DNA of 64,000 nucleotides, taken from Arthrobacter sp. RIT-PI-e (GTDB lineage: Bacteria > Actinomycetota > Actinomycetes > Actinomycetales > Micrococcaceae). Positions 8,990 to 17,227 of this stretch are shown piece by piece (position 1 is the stretch's first letter; each line of letters begins with the position of its first letter). The position numbers were made by a program, and so were the translations under genes. Under the pieces are notes generated by a model. The model was not told the DNA's origin, made no database searches, and worked only from the letters and a program-made list of their open reading frames with translations. The DNA lies in assembly GCF_001187915.1 (NCBI RefSeq), contig NZ_LGIU01000035.1, positions 24,485 to 88,484 on the forward strand, written 5' to 3'.

Positions 8990-10168
8990 ATGACGGCTCT
9001 CCCGAATCCCCTCCCGGCACTCGTCGAGGCCCGCGGCAGCCTGACGCCCGACGAGACGCTGCGCTACTCACGGCACCTGATCATCCCCGGCTTCGGGCTC
9101 GAGGCGCAGTTGCGCCTGAAGAACGCCCGGGTGCTCGTGGTCGGCGCGGGAGGGCTCGGATCGCCCGCCCTGCTGTATCTCGCGGCCGCCGGCGTGGGCA
9201 CCCTGGGGATCGTGGACGACGACGACGTCGAGCTCTCCAACCTGCAGCGGCAGGTGATCCACGGCATGCCGGACCTCGGGCGGTCCAAGGCCGCGTCCGC
9301 GCGCGACAGCATCCTGGCACTCAACCCGCTGGTGGAGGTGGTGCTGCACGAGGAGCGGCTGGAGCGCTCCAACGCCCTGTCCCTGCTCTCGGGGTACGAC
9401 CTCGTGGTGGACGGCACGGACAACTTCGCCACGCGCTACCTGGTTAACGACGCCGCCGCGATCCTCGGCCTCCCCTACGTCTGGGGGTCCATCCTGCGCT
9501 TCGACGGGCAGGTGAGCGTGTTCTGGCAGGACCACGGACCCACCTACCGCGACCTGTACCCGGAGGCACCGCCACCGGGCTCCGTGCCCTCCTGCGCCGA
9601 GGGCGGGGTGCTCGGGGTACTGTGCGCGCAGATCGGCTCGGTGATGGTCAACGAGGCTGTCAAGCTCATCACGGGTACGGGCACCACCCTCCTCGGGCGG
9701 CTGCTCGTGTTCGACGCCCTGGAGATGAGCTGGCGCGAGCTGCGCGTGCAACCCGACCCGTCGGCGCAGCGCATCACCGAACTCGTGGACTACGAGGCGT
9801 TCTGCGGTCTGACGCCCGCGGGGAGCGAGGACGACGCCGTCCCGACCGTGACGGTGGACGAGCTCGCGGCGCTGCTGGCGGACCGCTCGGCGGGCACCGC
9901 GGACTTCGAGCTGGTGGACGTCAGGAGCCCCGAGGAGCACGCGATCGTGCACATCGACGGCGCGCGGCTGGTGCCGAAGGACACGATCCTCGACGGCGAG
10001 GTGGCCGTGGACCCGTCCCGGCCCGTGTACGTGCACTGCAAGAGCGGGGTGCGGTCCGCGGACGTGGTGCGGTTCCTCCGGGCGCGGGGTCACGACGACG
10101 TGTACTCCGTGGAGGGCGGCATCGCGGCGTGGGTCGAGCGGATCGAACCGGCCAAGCCCCGCTACTAG
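8990..10168 (+). CDS. moeZ: MoeB/ThiF-type adenylyltransferase fused to rhodanese (MoeZ-like)
   Basis: 392 aa. The N-terminal ThiF/MoeB domain has the ATP-binding VGAGGLGSP at residues 51-59, the DDDDVELSNLQRQVIH block and DGTDNFATRYLVNDA. The C-terminal rhodanese domain (about residues 290-390) has the catalytic cysteine in YVHCKSGVRSADVV. Proteins of this architecture adenylate and then thiolate the C-terminal glycine of sulfur-carrier proteins for molybdopterin, thiamine or cysteine synthesis. No partner sulfur carrier is adjacent. A second cysteine, SCAEGG, fits the expected crossover-loop position. Confidence 0.92.
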   Translation: MTALPNPLPALVEARGSLTPDETLRYSRHLIIPGFGLEAQLRLKNARVLVVGAGGLGSPALLYLAAAGVGTLGIVDDDDVELSNLQRQVIHGMPDLGRSKAASARDSILALNPLVEVVLHEERLERSNALSLLSGYDLVVDGTDNFATRYLVNDAAAILGLPYVWGSILRFDGQVSVFWQDHGPTYRDLYPEAPPPGSVPSCAEGGVLGVLCAQIGSVMVNEAVKLITGTGTTLLGRLLVFDALEMSWRELRVQPDPSAQRITELVDYEAFCGLTPAGSEDDAVPTVTVDELAALLADRSAGTADFELVDVRSPEEHAIVHIDGARLVPKDTILDGEVAVDPSRPVYVHCKSGVRSADVVRFLRARGHDDVYSVEGGIAAWVERIEPAKPRY

Positions 10169-10398
10169 CGGGACGATCCGGCGCATCCATCCCTCGGTGG
10201 GTCCTGACCTTCCCGATGATTCCGGATGGTCGCGACGGTCATGGCGAGCGCGACCAGCAGGAGCGGGACCAGGACCGGTCCCATCTGGAGCAAGGACCAC
10301 TGCAGGCTCAGGAACAGCAGGGTCGCGAGCAGCAGTACGACCCAGACGGTCGAGGTCAGGTGGATCGTCGAGAAACTCCGGAATCCGGGTCCAGCCAC
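10165..10398 (-). CDS. Small two-span membrane protein
   Basis: 77 aa from GTG 10398, with AAGGAG 8 nt upstream on the minus strand. It has two hydrophobic segments (STVWVVLLLATLLFLSL and VLVPLLLVALAMTVATI) and a short charged tail. The stop codon overlaps the end of moeZ by 4 nt on the opposite strand. No family recognised. A longer open frame reaching 10557 has no credible N-terminus. Confidence 0.65.
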   Translation of the reverse strand: MAGPGFRSFSTIHLTSTVWVVLLLATLLFLSLQWSLLQMGPVLVPLLLVALAMTVATIRNHREGQDPPRDGCAGSSR

Positions 10399-10483
10399 GT
10401 CGGGTCTCCTTCTGTGGTGGTGGGGAACTGGTCGAGGCAGAGGTCGGCTTCCCGTGGACGTGCGGCCGGCGTGCTGGTCTCCG

Positions 10484-11077
10484 TCAGGACCCGCCCGAGG
10501 CGTGACGCTCCGCCGCGTGCTGCACGCGTGCCCGGTGCTGTGCCCACCGGCCCGCATCCCCTGCGAGGAGGTTCTGATGGCCCGGGCGCAGTCCCACCGC
10601 GCCGTCGACGAGCTCGCGGACGATGTCCGCGTGGCCGACGTGCCGGTGGGTCTCGGCGATCATGTGGACCAGGATCCGGTGGAGCGTGACCTCGCGGCTC
10701 TCGGGGCGCCACCACCGCACCGAGCCGATGGCCTCGAGGTCGAGCAGCTGGATCGTCGCGTCGGCGTGCGCCCAGGCCCGGTGGTAGAGGCCGATGATGT
10801 CCTCTCGTGACTCGTCGGCTCTCGCCCACATGTCGGCTCCAGGCTCCGCGTCGTCGTCGAGCCAGACCGGGGCATCCTCGAAGGGTCGTCCGAAGACCAC
10901 ACCGAAGTACTCGATCTCGCAGCCCGCCACGTGCTTGACCAGGCCGAGGAGATTGGTGCCGGTGGGGGTCAGCGGACGGCGGGCGTCGTACTCCGACAGT
11001 CCGTCGAGCTTCCACACCAGGGCATCGCGGCCCTCCTGGAGATAGCGGTGGAGGACGTCCCTGGGTGGTTGCGGCAT
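10484..11077 (-). CDS. DinB-family protein (DUF664)
   Basis: 197 aa from ATG 11077. DinB four-helix-bundle features: LLGLVKHVAGCEIEYFG with the first histidine, and HMIAETHRHVGHADIVREL with the second histidine cluster expected to complete a metal site. DUF664 proteins are related to metal-dependent thiol S-transferases that can use mycothiol; activity here is not established. It is separated from the downstream small membrane protein by 85 nt. A longer frame to 11242 would add an unlikely Arg/Pro-rich leader. Confidence 0.83.
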   Translation of the reverse strand: MPQPPRDVLHRYLQEGRDALVWKLDGLSEYDARRPLTPTGTNLLGLVKHVAGCEIEYFGVVFGRPFEDAPVWLDDDAEPGADMWARADESREDIIGLYHRAWAHADATIQLLDLEAIGSVRWWRPESREVTLHRILVHMIAETHRHVGHADIVRELVDGAVGLRPGHQNLLAGDAGRWAQHRARVQHAAERHASGGS

Positions 11078-11138
11078 GGACCCCAGCGTGTCATGGACGA
11101 ACGAGGTGTCCACAACCGGTCCTGCGCGGAGATGGTCG

Positions 11139-12503
11139 TCAGGCGCTTCGCGCGGGTGGTGCCGGCGCCGCCGTGGTGTGGTCGACGGGGCAGGATGCCT
11201 CGGGAGCAGTACGTCCCGCGGCAGCCGCAGGGCGCTCGTCATCGGCGGCGGGGGCGACGTCGATCCCGTACAGCGCCTCGAGGGCCGCGGTGTACTCCTC
11301 CTGGCGCCCTTCGGCGGCGAGCTGGCGGGCTCGGACGGTGGGCACGTGCAGGAGCTGGCGGACCATGCGGCGCAGTGCGAACTCCACCTCCTCGGCAGCG
11401 GCCGTGCAGCCGTGCTGAGCTCGCACGCGTTCCATCTCCGAGTCCAGCGCCGCCTGCGTGTGCCGGCGCAGGGCCACGATCGCGGCGTTCATGGCCCGCG
11501 TGCTCTGCTGCTGCTCGAAGGTCCGCGCCGCGTCCCGCACGAGGTCGGCGGCCCGGCTCAGGGCATCGGCCTGCTCCTCGGGTGCGGCCACGCGCACGGA
11601 CTCGAGGGTGATGAGCTCCACGCCCTCGAGCGAGCCGACGGAGGGGTCGAAGTCGTGGCTGAGCGCCAGGTCGATGATCACCAGGGGGCGCTCCACGCCG
11701 CGACGGACGCGCTCCACGTCGGCGGCGTCGATCCTGGCGTCGCTGCCGCTGCAGCCGATCACCACGTCGGCCTGTCGTAGCGCCCCCGGGAGGTCGTCCG
11801 CGGTGAGCGCGGTGCCGCCACGTGTGGCCACGAAGGCCTCTGCGCGCCCGGAGGAGGAGAAGACGGAGATGTCCGTGCAGCCCCTGTCCTTCAGGGCGGC
11901 CATGGTGGCACCGGCGTAGGCGCCGGTACCGAACACCACCGTGGTCTTGGTGGACCAGTCGGCATCCTCGGAGAGGTCACCGGCGAGTTCCAGGGCCACG
12001 GAGACGATGGATCGTCCGCGGGTACCGAGCGCGGTCTGCGCGCCGACGTCCTTCGCGGTCCTGGAGGCCGCCTGGAACAACCGGACGAGCCCGCCGCTGG
12101 CCGCCCCCGCCCCCGGGGCCGCGACCGGGGCCCGCCGCACCTGACCGGCGATCTCCCGCTCGCCGATCACGGCCGAATCGAGGCCGGCCCCGACGGCGAA
12201 GAGGTGCTCGGCCACGTCCTGGCCGGTGTGGGTCTCGAAGGAGGAGGACACGGAGTGCTCCGGGATGCCGGAGTAGTCGCTGATCGTGGAGACGATCGCG
12301 GACCGTGCGGCCTCGACGTCGTCCTCGGACGGCGCCTCCGCGTAGATCTCGAAGCGGTTGCAGGTGGCGAGCACCACGGCGCCGGTGACGCACGTCCTGT
12401 CGGCGAGCACCACCGAGGGGACCTGGGGCGCCCCGACGCTGAGTCGGGCGACGGTTTCCAGGTCCGCGTTCGAATGTGTCGCAACAAGTGAAAGAAGTAC
12501 CAC
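11139..12503 (-). CDS. hemA: Glutamyl-tRNA reductase
   Basis: 454 aa from GTG 12503. It reduces glutamyl-tRNA(Glu) to glutamate-1-semialdehyde with NADPH, the first committed step of C5-pathway haem synthesis. The catalytic cysteine is in [12 protein letters not shown] (about residue 48), and the conserved GxREIxGQVR block appears as [23 protein letters not shown] and a Rossmann-like [15 protein letters not shown] follow. The stretch after GQVRR reads [14 protein letters not shown], unusually Pro/Gly-rich for the family and possibly affected by sequence error. It is divergent from hemE. A -10-like TAGGAT on the minus strand (12513-12518) lies 9 nt before the start, suggesting a leaderless or near-leaderless mRNA. 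Confidence 0.95.
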   Translation of the reverse strand: MVLLSLVATHSNADLETVARLSVGAPQVPSVVLADRTCVTGAVVLATCNRFEIYAEAPSEDDVEAARSAIVSTISDYSGIPEHSVSSSFETHTGQDVAEHLFAVGAGLDSAVIGEREIAGQVRRAPVAAPGAGAASGGLVRLFQAASRTAKDVGAQTALGTRGRSIVSVALELAGDLSEDADWSTKTTVVFGTGAYAGATMAALKDRGCTDISVFSSSGRAEAFVATRGGTALTADDLPGALRQADVVIGCSGSDARIDAADVERVRRGVERPLVIIDLALSHDFDPSVGSLEGVELITLESVRVAAPEEQADALSRAADLVRDAARTFEQQQSTRAMNAAIVALRRHTQAALDSEMERVRAQHGCTAAAEEVEFALRRMVRQLLHVPTVRARQLAAEGRQEEYTAALEALYGIDVAPAADDERPAAAAGRTAPEASCPVDHTTAAPAPPARSA

Positions 12504-12512
12504 AGTCCGACT

Positions 12513-12518
12513 ATCCTA
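12513..12518 (-). promoter_or_regulatory. Candidate -10 element of hemA
   Basis: Minus-strand TAGGAT, 9 nt before the hemA GTG. No convincing TTGACA-like -35 is seen at 16-18 nt, which could mean activator dependence. Inference from position only. Confidence 0.4.
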
Positions 12519-12542
12519 CCGAGCACCAGTGCGTTCCACTGA

Positions 12543-12561
12543 ATAGGTTCGCCTTACCGGA
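12543..12561. promoter_or_regulatory. Putative DtxR/IdeR iron box between hemA and hemE
   Basis: The 19-mer ATAGGTTCGCCTTACCGGA matches the iron-box consensus TTAGGTTAGSCTAACCTAA at 14 of 19 positions, including both inner half-sites AGGTT and CTnACC. It lies 25 nt beyond the hemA -10 candidate and about 120 nt upstream of hemE. DtxR/IdeR are the Fe(II)-dependent regulators of iron genes in Actinobacteria. No regulator gene is in the window. Confidence 0.45.
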
Positions 12562-12684
12562 GCTTGCGATCCGCGGATTCGCGGGGGCGACACGGATCCG
12601 CGCCCAGGGTGATGTTGACCACGCCCGATCATGGCCGGAGCGATCCGGTTATCCATCCGCGTGCATCTTCGGCAGAATCGGAGC

Positions 12685-13746
12685 ATGGATCTCCCCGCAG
12701 CGCACCCCCTGGTGGACGGACGCACCTCCGGATCAGCACTCATCTCCGCCTACCGGGGAGGAACCCCGCACCGGCGTCCCGTGTGGTTCATGCGCCAGGC
12801 CGGGCGCTCCCTGCCCGAGTACCGTGCCCTCCGTGAGGGCACCGACATGCTGGAGTCCTGCCTGGACCCGGCGCTGGCCTCCGAGATCACCCTGCAGCCG
12901 GTGCGTCGGCACGACGTCGACGCCGGGATCTTCTTCTCGGACATCGTGATCCCGCTCAAGCTGGCCGGTGTGGACGTCGACATCGTGCCGGGTGTCGGCC
13001 CCGTCCTGGGTTCCCCCATCCGCTCCGCCGCGGATGTCGCAGCCCTGCCCACGCTCACCGAGGAGGCGCTCGAACCGATCCGGCAGGCCGTGGCGCTCAC
13101 CGTCGCCGAGCTCGGCTCCACCCCGCTGATCGGCTTCGCCGGCGCCCCGTTCACCCTGGCCGCCTACATGGTGGAGGGCAAGCCGTCCCGGGACCACCTC
13201 GGCCCCCGCACCATGATGCACGCCGATCCGGAGACCTGGCAGGCACTCACCGAGTGGGCCGCGGACGCCTCCGGACTGTTCCTCCGGGCCCAGCTGGAGG
13301 CCGGCGCGAGCGCCGCGCAGCTGTTCGACTCCTGGGCGGGCTCGCTCGGGCTCCAGGACTACCGCGATCACGTGGCACCGGCGTCGCGCCGTGCACTCGA
13401 CCACGTCCGGGGCCTGGGTGCCCCGCTCATCCACTTCGGCACCGGGACCTCCGAACTGCTGGGCGCCATGCACGAGGTGGGCGTGGACGTGATCGGCGTG
13501 GACTACCGTCTCCCGCTGGACGAGGCCAACCGTCGCCTGGGCGGGCGGGTACCGCTGCAGGGCAACATCGATCCCGCACTCCTCCCGGCGCCCTGGCCCG
13601 TCCTCGAGCAGCACGTCAGGGACGTGCTCGCCGCAGGCGCGTCGGCTCCCGGGCACGTGGTGAACCTCGGCCACGGCGTGCCGCCGGACACGGACCCCGA
13701 CGTCCTGACCCGGGTGGTGGAACTCATCCACTCCGTCGAACCGTGA
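12685..13746 (+). CDS. hemE: Uroporphyrinogen decarboxylase
   Basis: 353 aa. ATG 12685 is chosen (CGGAG just upstream) although the frame stays open further upstream. It decarboxylates uroporphyrinogen III to coproporphyrinogen III. Family signatures: PVWFMRQAGRSLPEYR (about residues 32-47), with arginines that bind substrate carboxylates; IFFSDIVIPLKLAG with the catalytic aspartate; GFAGAPFTLAAYMVEG; and GVDVIGVDYRLPL. It is the first gene of the eight-gene plus-strand haem operon and its stop overlaps the GTG of hemY. Confidence 0.96.
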   Translation: MDLPAAHPLVDGRTSGSALISAYRGGTPHRRPVWFMRQAGRSLPEYRALREGTDMLESCLDPALASEITLQPVRRHDVDAGIFFSDIVIPLKLAGVDVDIVPGVGPVLGSPIRSAADVAALPTLTEEALEPIRQAVALTVAELGSTPLIGFAGAPFTLAAYMVEGKPSRDHLGPRTMMHADPETWQALTEWAADASGLFLRAQLEAGASAAQLFDSWAGSLGLQDYRDHVAPASRRALDHVRGLGAPLIHFGTGTSELLGAMHEVGVDVIGVDYRLPLDEANRRLGGRVPLQGNIDPALLPAPWPVLEQHVRDVLAAGASAPGHVVNLGHGVPPDTDPDVLTRVVELIHSVEP

Positions 13747-15236
13747 CCGGGCGCGCGGAGGGGGCGGCGACGTCTGCCGGACCCGGCATGATCCCTCCGC
13801 CCGCCGTGGTCGTGATCGGTGGCGGGATGGCCGGGCTCACGGCAGCCCGTACCCTGGTGCGGCGCGGTCTCCGGGTCACCCTGCTCGAGCGCTCCGGGCG
13901 TTTCGGCGGGACGGTGGACGCGCGCATGCTCGGCGGCTTCCGCCTGGACAGCGGCGCGGAATCCTTCTCCACCCGCTCCGCCGTCGTCCCCGCCCTCGCC
14001 GAGGAGCTGGGCCTCACCGGCCGGATCGTGACCCCCGATGCCCCGGGCGCCTGGGTGCAGCTCCCCGGCGAGGATCTGCAGTCCGCCGCGCAGCCCCTGC
14101 CCAGTTCCGGTGTGCTCGGTATTCCCGCCGACCCCACGGACGCCGCGACGCGCGCCCTCCTCGGACCCGCCGGCGCCCTGCGTGCCGCCCGCGACGCGGA
14201 TCTGCCCCCGGGACCACTGGCCACCCGCCCGCACGTCAGCCTCGGTGAGCTGGTACGCACGCGGATGGGGGAGGAGGTGCTGACCCGGCTCGTGGCACCC
14301 GTGGCCGGCGGCGTGTTCTCCGCGGACCCGGACGATCTCGACGTCGACTCCGTGGCCCCCGGTCTCCGCTCCACGATGGGCCGTCTGGGCTCACTCGGGG
14401 CGGCGGCCGGAGCCCTCCGCCAGGCCGCGCCCGCCGGTTCCGCCGTGGCCGGACTCGTGGGCGGGATGGCGCAGCTGCGCGACGCCCTCGTGCAGGAGCT
14501 CCTCACCGCCGGGGTGGACCTCCGCACGGCGGAGCAGGTCTCCGGGCTCACCCGCGACGGCGCCGGCTGGACCCTCGCCACCGAGCACGCCGCAGGCAGG
14601 CGCACCCTCTCCGCGGACGGCGTGGTCGTGGCGACCGAGGGGGGTGCCGCCGTCGACCTGATGGCCCCCGCCCTCCCCGCGCTGCTCCCCGAACGCCCCG
14701 GCTCGGTCCCCGGCGTCGCGCTCGTCACGCTGATCGTGGACTCTGCGGACCTGGACGCCCACCCGCGGGGGACCGGGGTGCTCGTGGCCCGCGGCGTGGA
14801 CGGCGTGGCCGCGAAGGCGCTGACCCACGCCACCGCCAAGTGGGCGTGGTTGCGCGAGCAGGCCGGCCCCGGGGTGCACGTGCTCCGGCTCTCGTTCGGG
14901 CGGGTGGGGGACACCGCGGAGGACGTCGGGCTCCTGACACCGGACGCGGACCTGTACCGGCACGCGCTCGCCGACGCCTCCGCCCTGCTCGGGGTGCGCC
15001 TGACCGACGCGGCCGTGCTGGACCGGGACGTGGTCCGCGGGGCCGGTGCACTGCCGCACGCCTCGGTGGGACACCGTGAGCGCGTGGAGCGCATCCGCGC
15101 CGTCGTCGCGGACGCTCCGGCACTGGCCGTGACGGGTGGCTGGCTCGCCGGCACGGGGCTCGTGTCCGTCATCGGCGATGCACGGCGGCGCGCGGACCAG
15201 CTCGCCGATGCGCTGGGTGCGGGCGGGCCGCTGTGA
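13743..15236 (+). CDS. hemY: Coproporphyrinogen III oxidase (HemY/CgoX type)
   Basis: 497 aa from GTG 13743, overlapping the hemE stop (GTGA); ATG 13788 is an alternative that trims 15 poorly conserved residues. The FAD-binding GGGMAGLTAARTL with the following acidic LLERSGRFGG is near the N-terminus, and a C-terminal GGWLAGTGL-type FAD contact is present. In Actinobacteria this oxygen-dependent flavoenzyme oxidises coproporphyrinogen III to coproporphyrin III in the coproporphyrin-dependent pathway. The presence of hemQ downstream supports that reading over a classical protoporphyrinogen oxidase role. Confidence 0.93.
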   Translation: MTGRAEGAATSAGPGMIPPPAVVVIGGGMAGLTAARTLVRRGLRVTLLERSGRFGGTVDARMLGGFRLDSGAESFSTRSAVVPALAEELGLTGRIVTPDAPGAWVQLPGEDLQSAAQPLPSSGVLGIPADPTDAATRALLGPAGALRAARDADLPPGPLATRPHVSLGELVRTRMGEEVLTRLVAPVAGGVFSADPDDLDVDSVAPGLRSTMGRLGSLGAAAGALRQAAPAGSAVAGLVGGMAQLRDALVQELLTAGVDLRTAEQVSGLTRDGAGWTLATEHAAGRRTLSADGVVVATEGGAAVDLMAPALPALLPERPGSVPGVALVTLIVDSADLDAHPRGTGVLVARGVDGVAAKALTHATAKWAWLREQAGPGVHVLRLSFGRVGDTAEDVGLLTPDADLYRHALADASALLGVRLTDAAVLDRDVVRGAGALPHASVGHRERVERIRAVVADAPALAVTGGWLAGTGLVSVIGDARRRADQLADALGAGGPL

Positions 15237-15247
15237 TGTTCCTCTCT

Positions 15248-15262
15248 TCTACTACGTGTAGA
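15248..15262. promoter_or_regulatory. Hyphenated palindrome in the hemY-hemQ gap
   Basis: TCTAC-TACGT-GTAGA, five-base perfect arms with a five-base centre, in the only sizeable gap (63 bp) in the first half of the haem operon. It could be an operator or a weak RNA hairpin. The short arms make this low confidence. Confidence 0.3.
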
Positions 15263-15299
15263 ACTGGAAGATTTCGAATCGTCACCGGGCAGGAGCAAG

Positions 15300-16025
15300 A
15301 TGGGGAGCATGACCGAGTCATCAGGTAGCACGCACGCACACCCCGCGCAGCAGGTCGAGGAGGGCGCGGATGCCCCCGGTGAGCTGTTCTACACCCTCTG
15401 GACAGTCTTCAAGCGCGGCGGGTCCGCGACGACGGCCGGCGCCCCGCTCACAGATGCCATCGCCGCCCTCGAGGCCGACGGCGTCACGCTCCGCGGCTTC
15501 TACGACGTCTCGGCGATGCGCGCCGACGCGGACGTCCTGGTCTGGGTGCACGGCCCCCGCGCCGAGGACCTGCAGACCGCGGTCCGCTCCCTCCGCCGCA
15601 CGGACACGTTCTCCGGCTCCACGATCGTCTGGTCCGCCATGGGCGTGCACCGCGACGCCGAGTTCTCCAAGTCCCACAGCCCCGCGTTCTCGCGCGGCGT
15701 GGCACCCGCCGAGTGGGTGTGCGTGTACCCGTTCGTGCGGTCCTACGACTGGTACATCCTCCCCACGGAGGAGCGCCGCTCCATGCTGATCGACCACGGC
15801 ATGAAGGGGCGGGACTACCCGCAGGTCATCTCCAACACGGTGTCCTCCTTCGCACTCAACGACTACGAGTGGATCCTGGCCCTCGAGGCGCCGGAGCTCG
15901 TGGACCTGGTGGACCTGATGCGCTACCTCCGGGAGACCGAGGCACGCCGCCACGTCCGCGAGGAAGTGCCCTTCTACACCGGCCGCCGGATCAACCACGA
16001 CGAGATCGCAGAGGTGCTCGCATGA
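15300..16025 (+). CDS. hemQ: Coproheme decarboxylase
   Basis: 241 aa. ATG 15300 is chosen because AGGAG lies just upstream; ATG 15309 is possible. HemQ/ChdC converts iron-coproporphyrin III (coproheme) to haem b using peroxide. Chlorite-dismutase-fold signatures: PFVRSYDWYILP containing the catalytic tyrosine, an H-rich segment MLIDHGMKGRDYP carrying the proximal histidine region, and NTVSSFALNDYEWILALEA. The 40-residue N-terminus is non-conserved. Its stop overlaps the hemH start (ATGA), indicating translational coupling. Confidence 0.95.
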   Translation: MGSMTESSGSTHAHPAQQVEEGADAPGELFYTLWTVFKRGGSATTAGAPLTDAIAALEADGVTLRGFYDVSAMRADADVLVWVHGPRAEDLQTAVRSLRRTDTFSGSTIVWSAMGVHRDAEFSKSHSPAFSRGVAPAEWVCVYPFVRSYDWYILPTEERRSMLIDHGMKGRDYPQVISNTVSSFALNDYEWILALEAPELVDLVDLMRYLRETEARRHVREEVPFYTGRRINHDEIAEVLA

Positions 16026-17227
16026 CCACACAGGCTTTCAACCCCCTCGACGGGGTGGACGAGAACGGCCGCATGGCCCCGAAGGCGTACGACGCCGTGG
16101 TACTGGCCTCCTTCGGCGGCCCCGAGGGGCAGGACGACGTCATCCCCTTCCTGCGCAACGTCACCCGCGGCCGCGGCATCCCCGACGAGCGCCTCGAGGA
16201 GGTCTCGCACCACTACCGCGCCTTCGGCGGCGTGAGCCCCATCAACGGCCAGAACCGGGCGTTGCGCGCCGCCATGGAGGAGGAGCTGCGACGCCGCGGC
16301 ATCGACCTCCCGGTCTACTGGGGCAACCGCAACTGGGAGCCCTTCATCGCCGACACGCTGCAGGAGGCGTACGACGCCGGTCACCGCAAGGTGCTCGCCG
16401 TCACCACGAGCGCCTACTCCTGCTACTCGAGCTGCCGCCAGTACCGCGAGGACCTCGGCATGGCACTCGTGAGGACCGGCCTCGAGGGCCGGCTGGAGGT
16501 GGACAAGGTCCGCCAGTACTTCGACCACCCCGGCTTCGTGGAGCCCTTCGTCGAAGGTGTGGGTGAGGGCCTCGCGAAGGTCCGCGCCGGCCTCGCCGAG
16601 CGGGGTGACGCCGAGGCCCCCGTGCACATCATGTTCTCCACGCACTCCATTCCCATGGGCGACGCCGAGGCGGCGGGTCCGCGGGACGCCGAGGGCGGCC
16701 CCGTGCACGAGGAAGGCGCCTACGTGGCACAGCACCGCGCCACCGCGCAGGCCGTGCTGGACCGCATCCCCGAGGCCGCCGGCGTCGAGTGGTCGCTGGT
16801 CTACCAGTCCCGCTCCGGTGCCCCGCACATCCCGTGGCTGGAACCGGACATCAGCGACGCCCTCCGCGACCGGTACGAGGGCGGTGCGCGCGGCGTCGTG
16901 ATCGTGCCCCTCGGATTCGTGTCCGACCACATGGAGGTGGCCTGGGACCTCGACACCGAGGCGCTGGAGACCTGTGGCGAGCTCGGGATGGTGGCGGACC
17001 GCGTGCCCACCCCCGGCACGCACCGGAAGTTCGTGGAGGGCCTGATCGACCTCATCCTCGAGCGGACGGTGGAGAACAACATCGCCGACCGCCCGTCGGC
17101 CACGGCACTCGGTCCCTGGTACGACGTCTGCCGGCCCAACTGCTGCGCCAACCGGCGCGGTGAGAAGCCGACCATCGCGGCCGTGGACTCCACCGTGGGG
17201 ACGCCGCTGCCCAACCCGTCCGTCTGA
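16022..17227 (+). CDS. hemH: Coproporphyrin III ferrochelatase
   Basis: 401 aa. It inserts Fe(II) into coproporphyrin III. Hallmarks: LASFGGPEGQDDV near the N-terminus, YWGNRNWEPFI, TTSAYSCYSSCRQYRED, MFSTHSIP with the catalytic histidine, YQSRSG and FVSDHMEVAWDLD with a conserved acidic partner. The C-terminal VCRPNCC cluster plus the internal cysteines are consistent with the [2Fe-2S] cluster reported for several actinobacterial ferrochelatases. The start overlaps the hemQ stop, and the stop shares one base with the hemC ATG. Confidence 0.95.
   Translation: MTTQAFNPLDGVDENGRMAPKAYDAVVLASFGGPEGQDDVIPFLRNVTRGRGIPDERLEEVSHHYRAFGGVSPINGQNRALRAAMEEELRRRGIDLPVYWGNRNWEPFIADTLQEAYDAGHRKVLAVTTSAYSCYSSCRQYREDLGMALVRTGLEGRLEVDKVRQYFDHPGFVEPFVEGVGEGLAKVRAGLAERGDAEAPVHIMFSTHSIPMGDAEAAGPRDAEGGPVHEEGAYVAQHRATAQAVLDRIPEAAGVEWSLVYQSRSGAPHIPWLEPDISDALRDRYEGGARGVVIVPLGFVSDHMEVAWDLDTEALETCGELGMVADRVPTPGTHRKFVEGLIDLILERTVENNIADRPSATALGPWYDVCRPNCCANRRGEKPTIAAVDSTVGTPLPNPSV

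Noticed and set aside
12504..12684. Riboswitch or small RNA in the hemA-hemE gap
   Set aside because: No recognisable riboswitch core, and the region is explained by two divergent promoters and the putative iron box.
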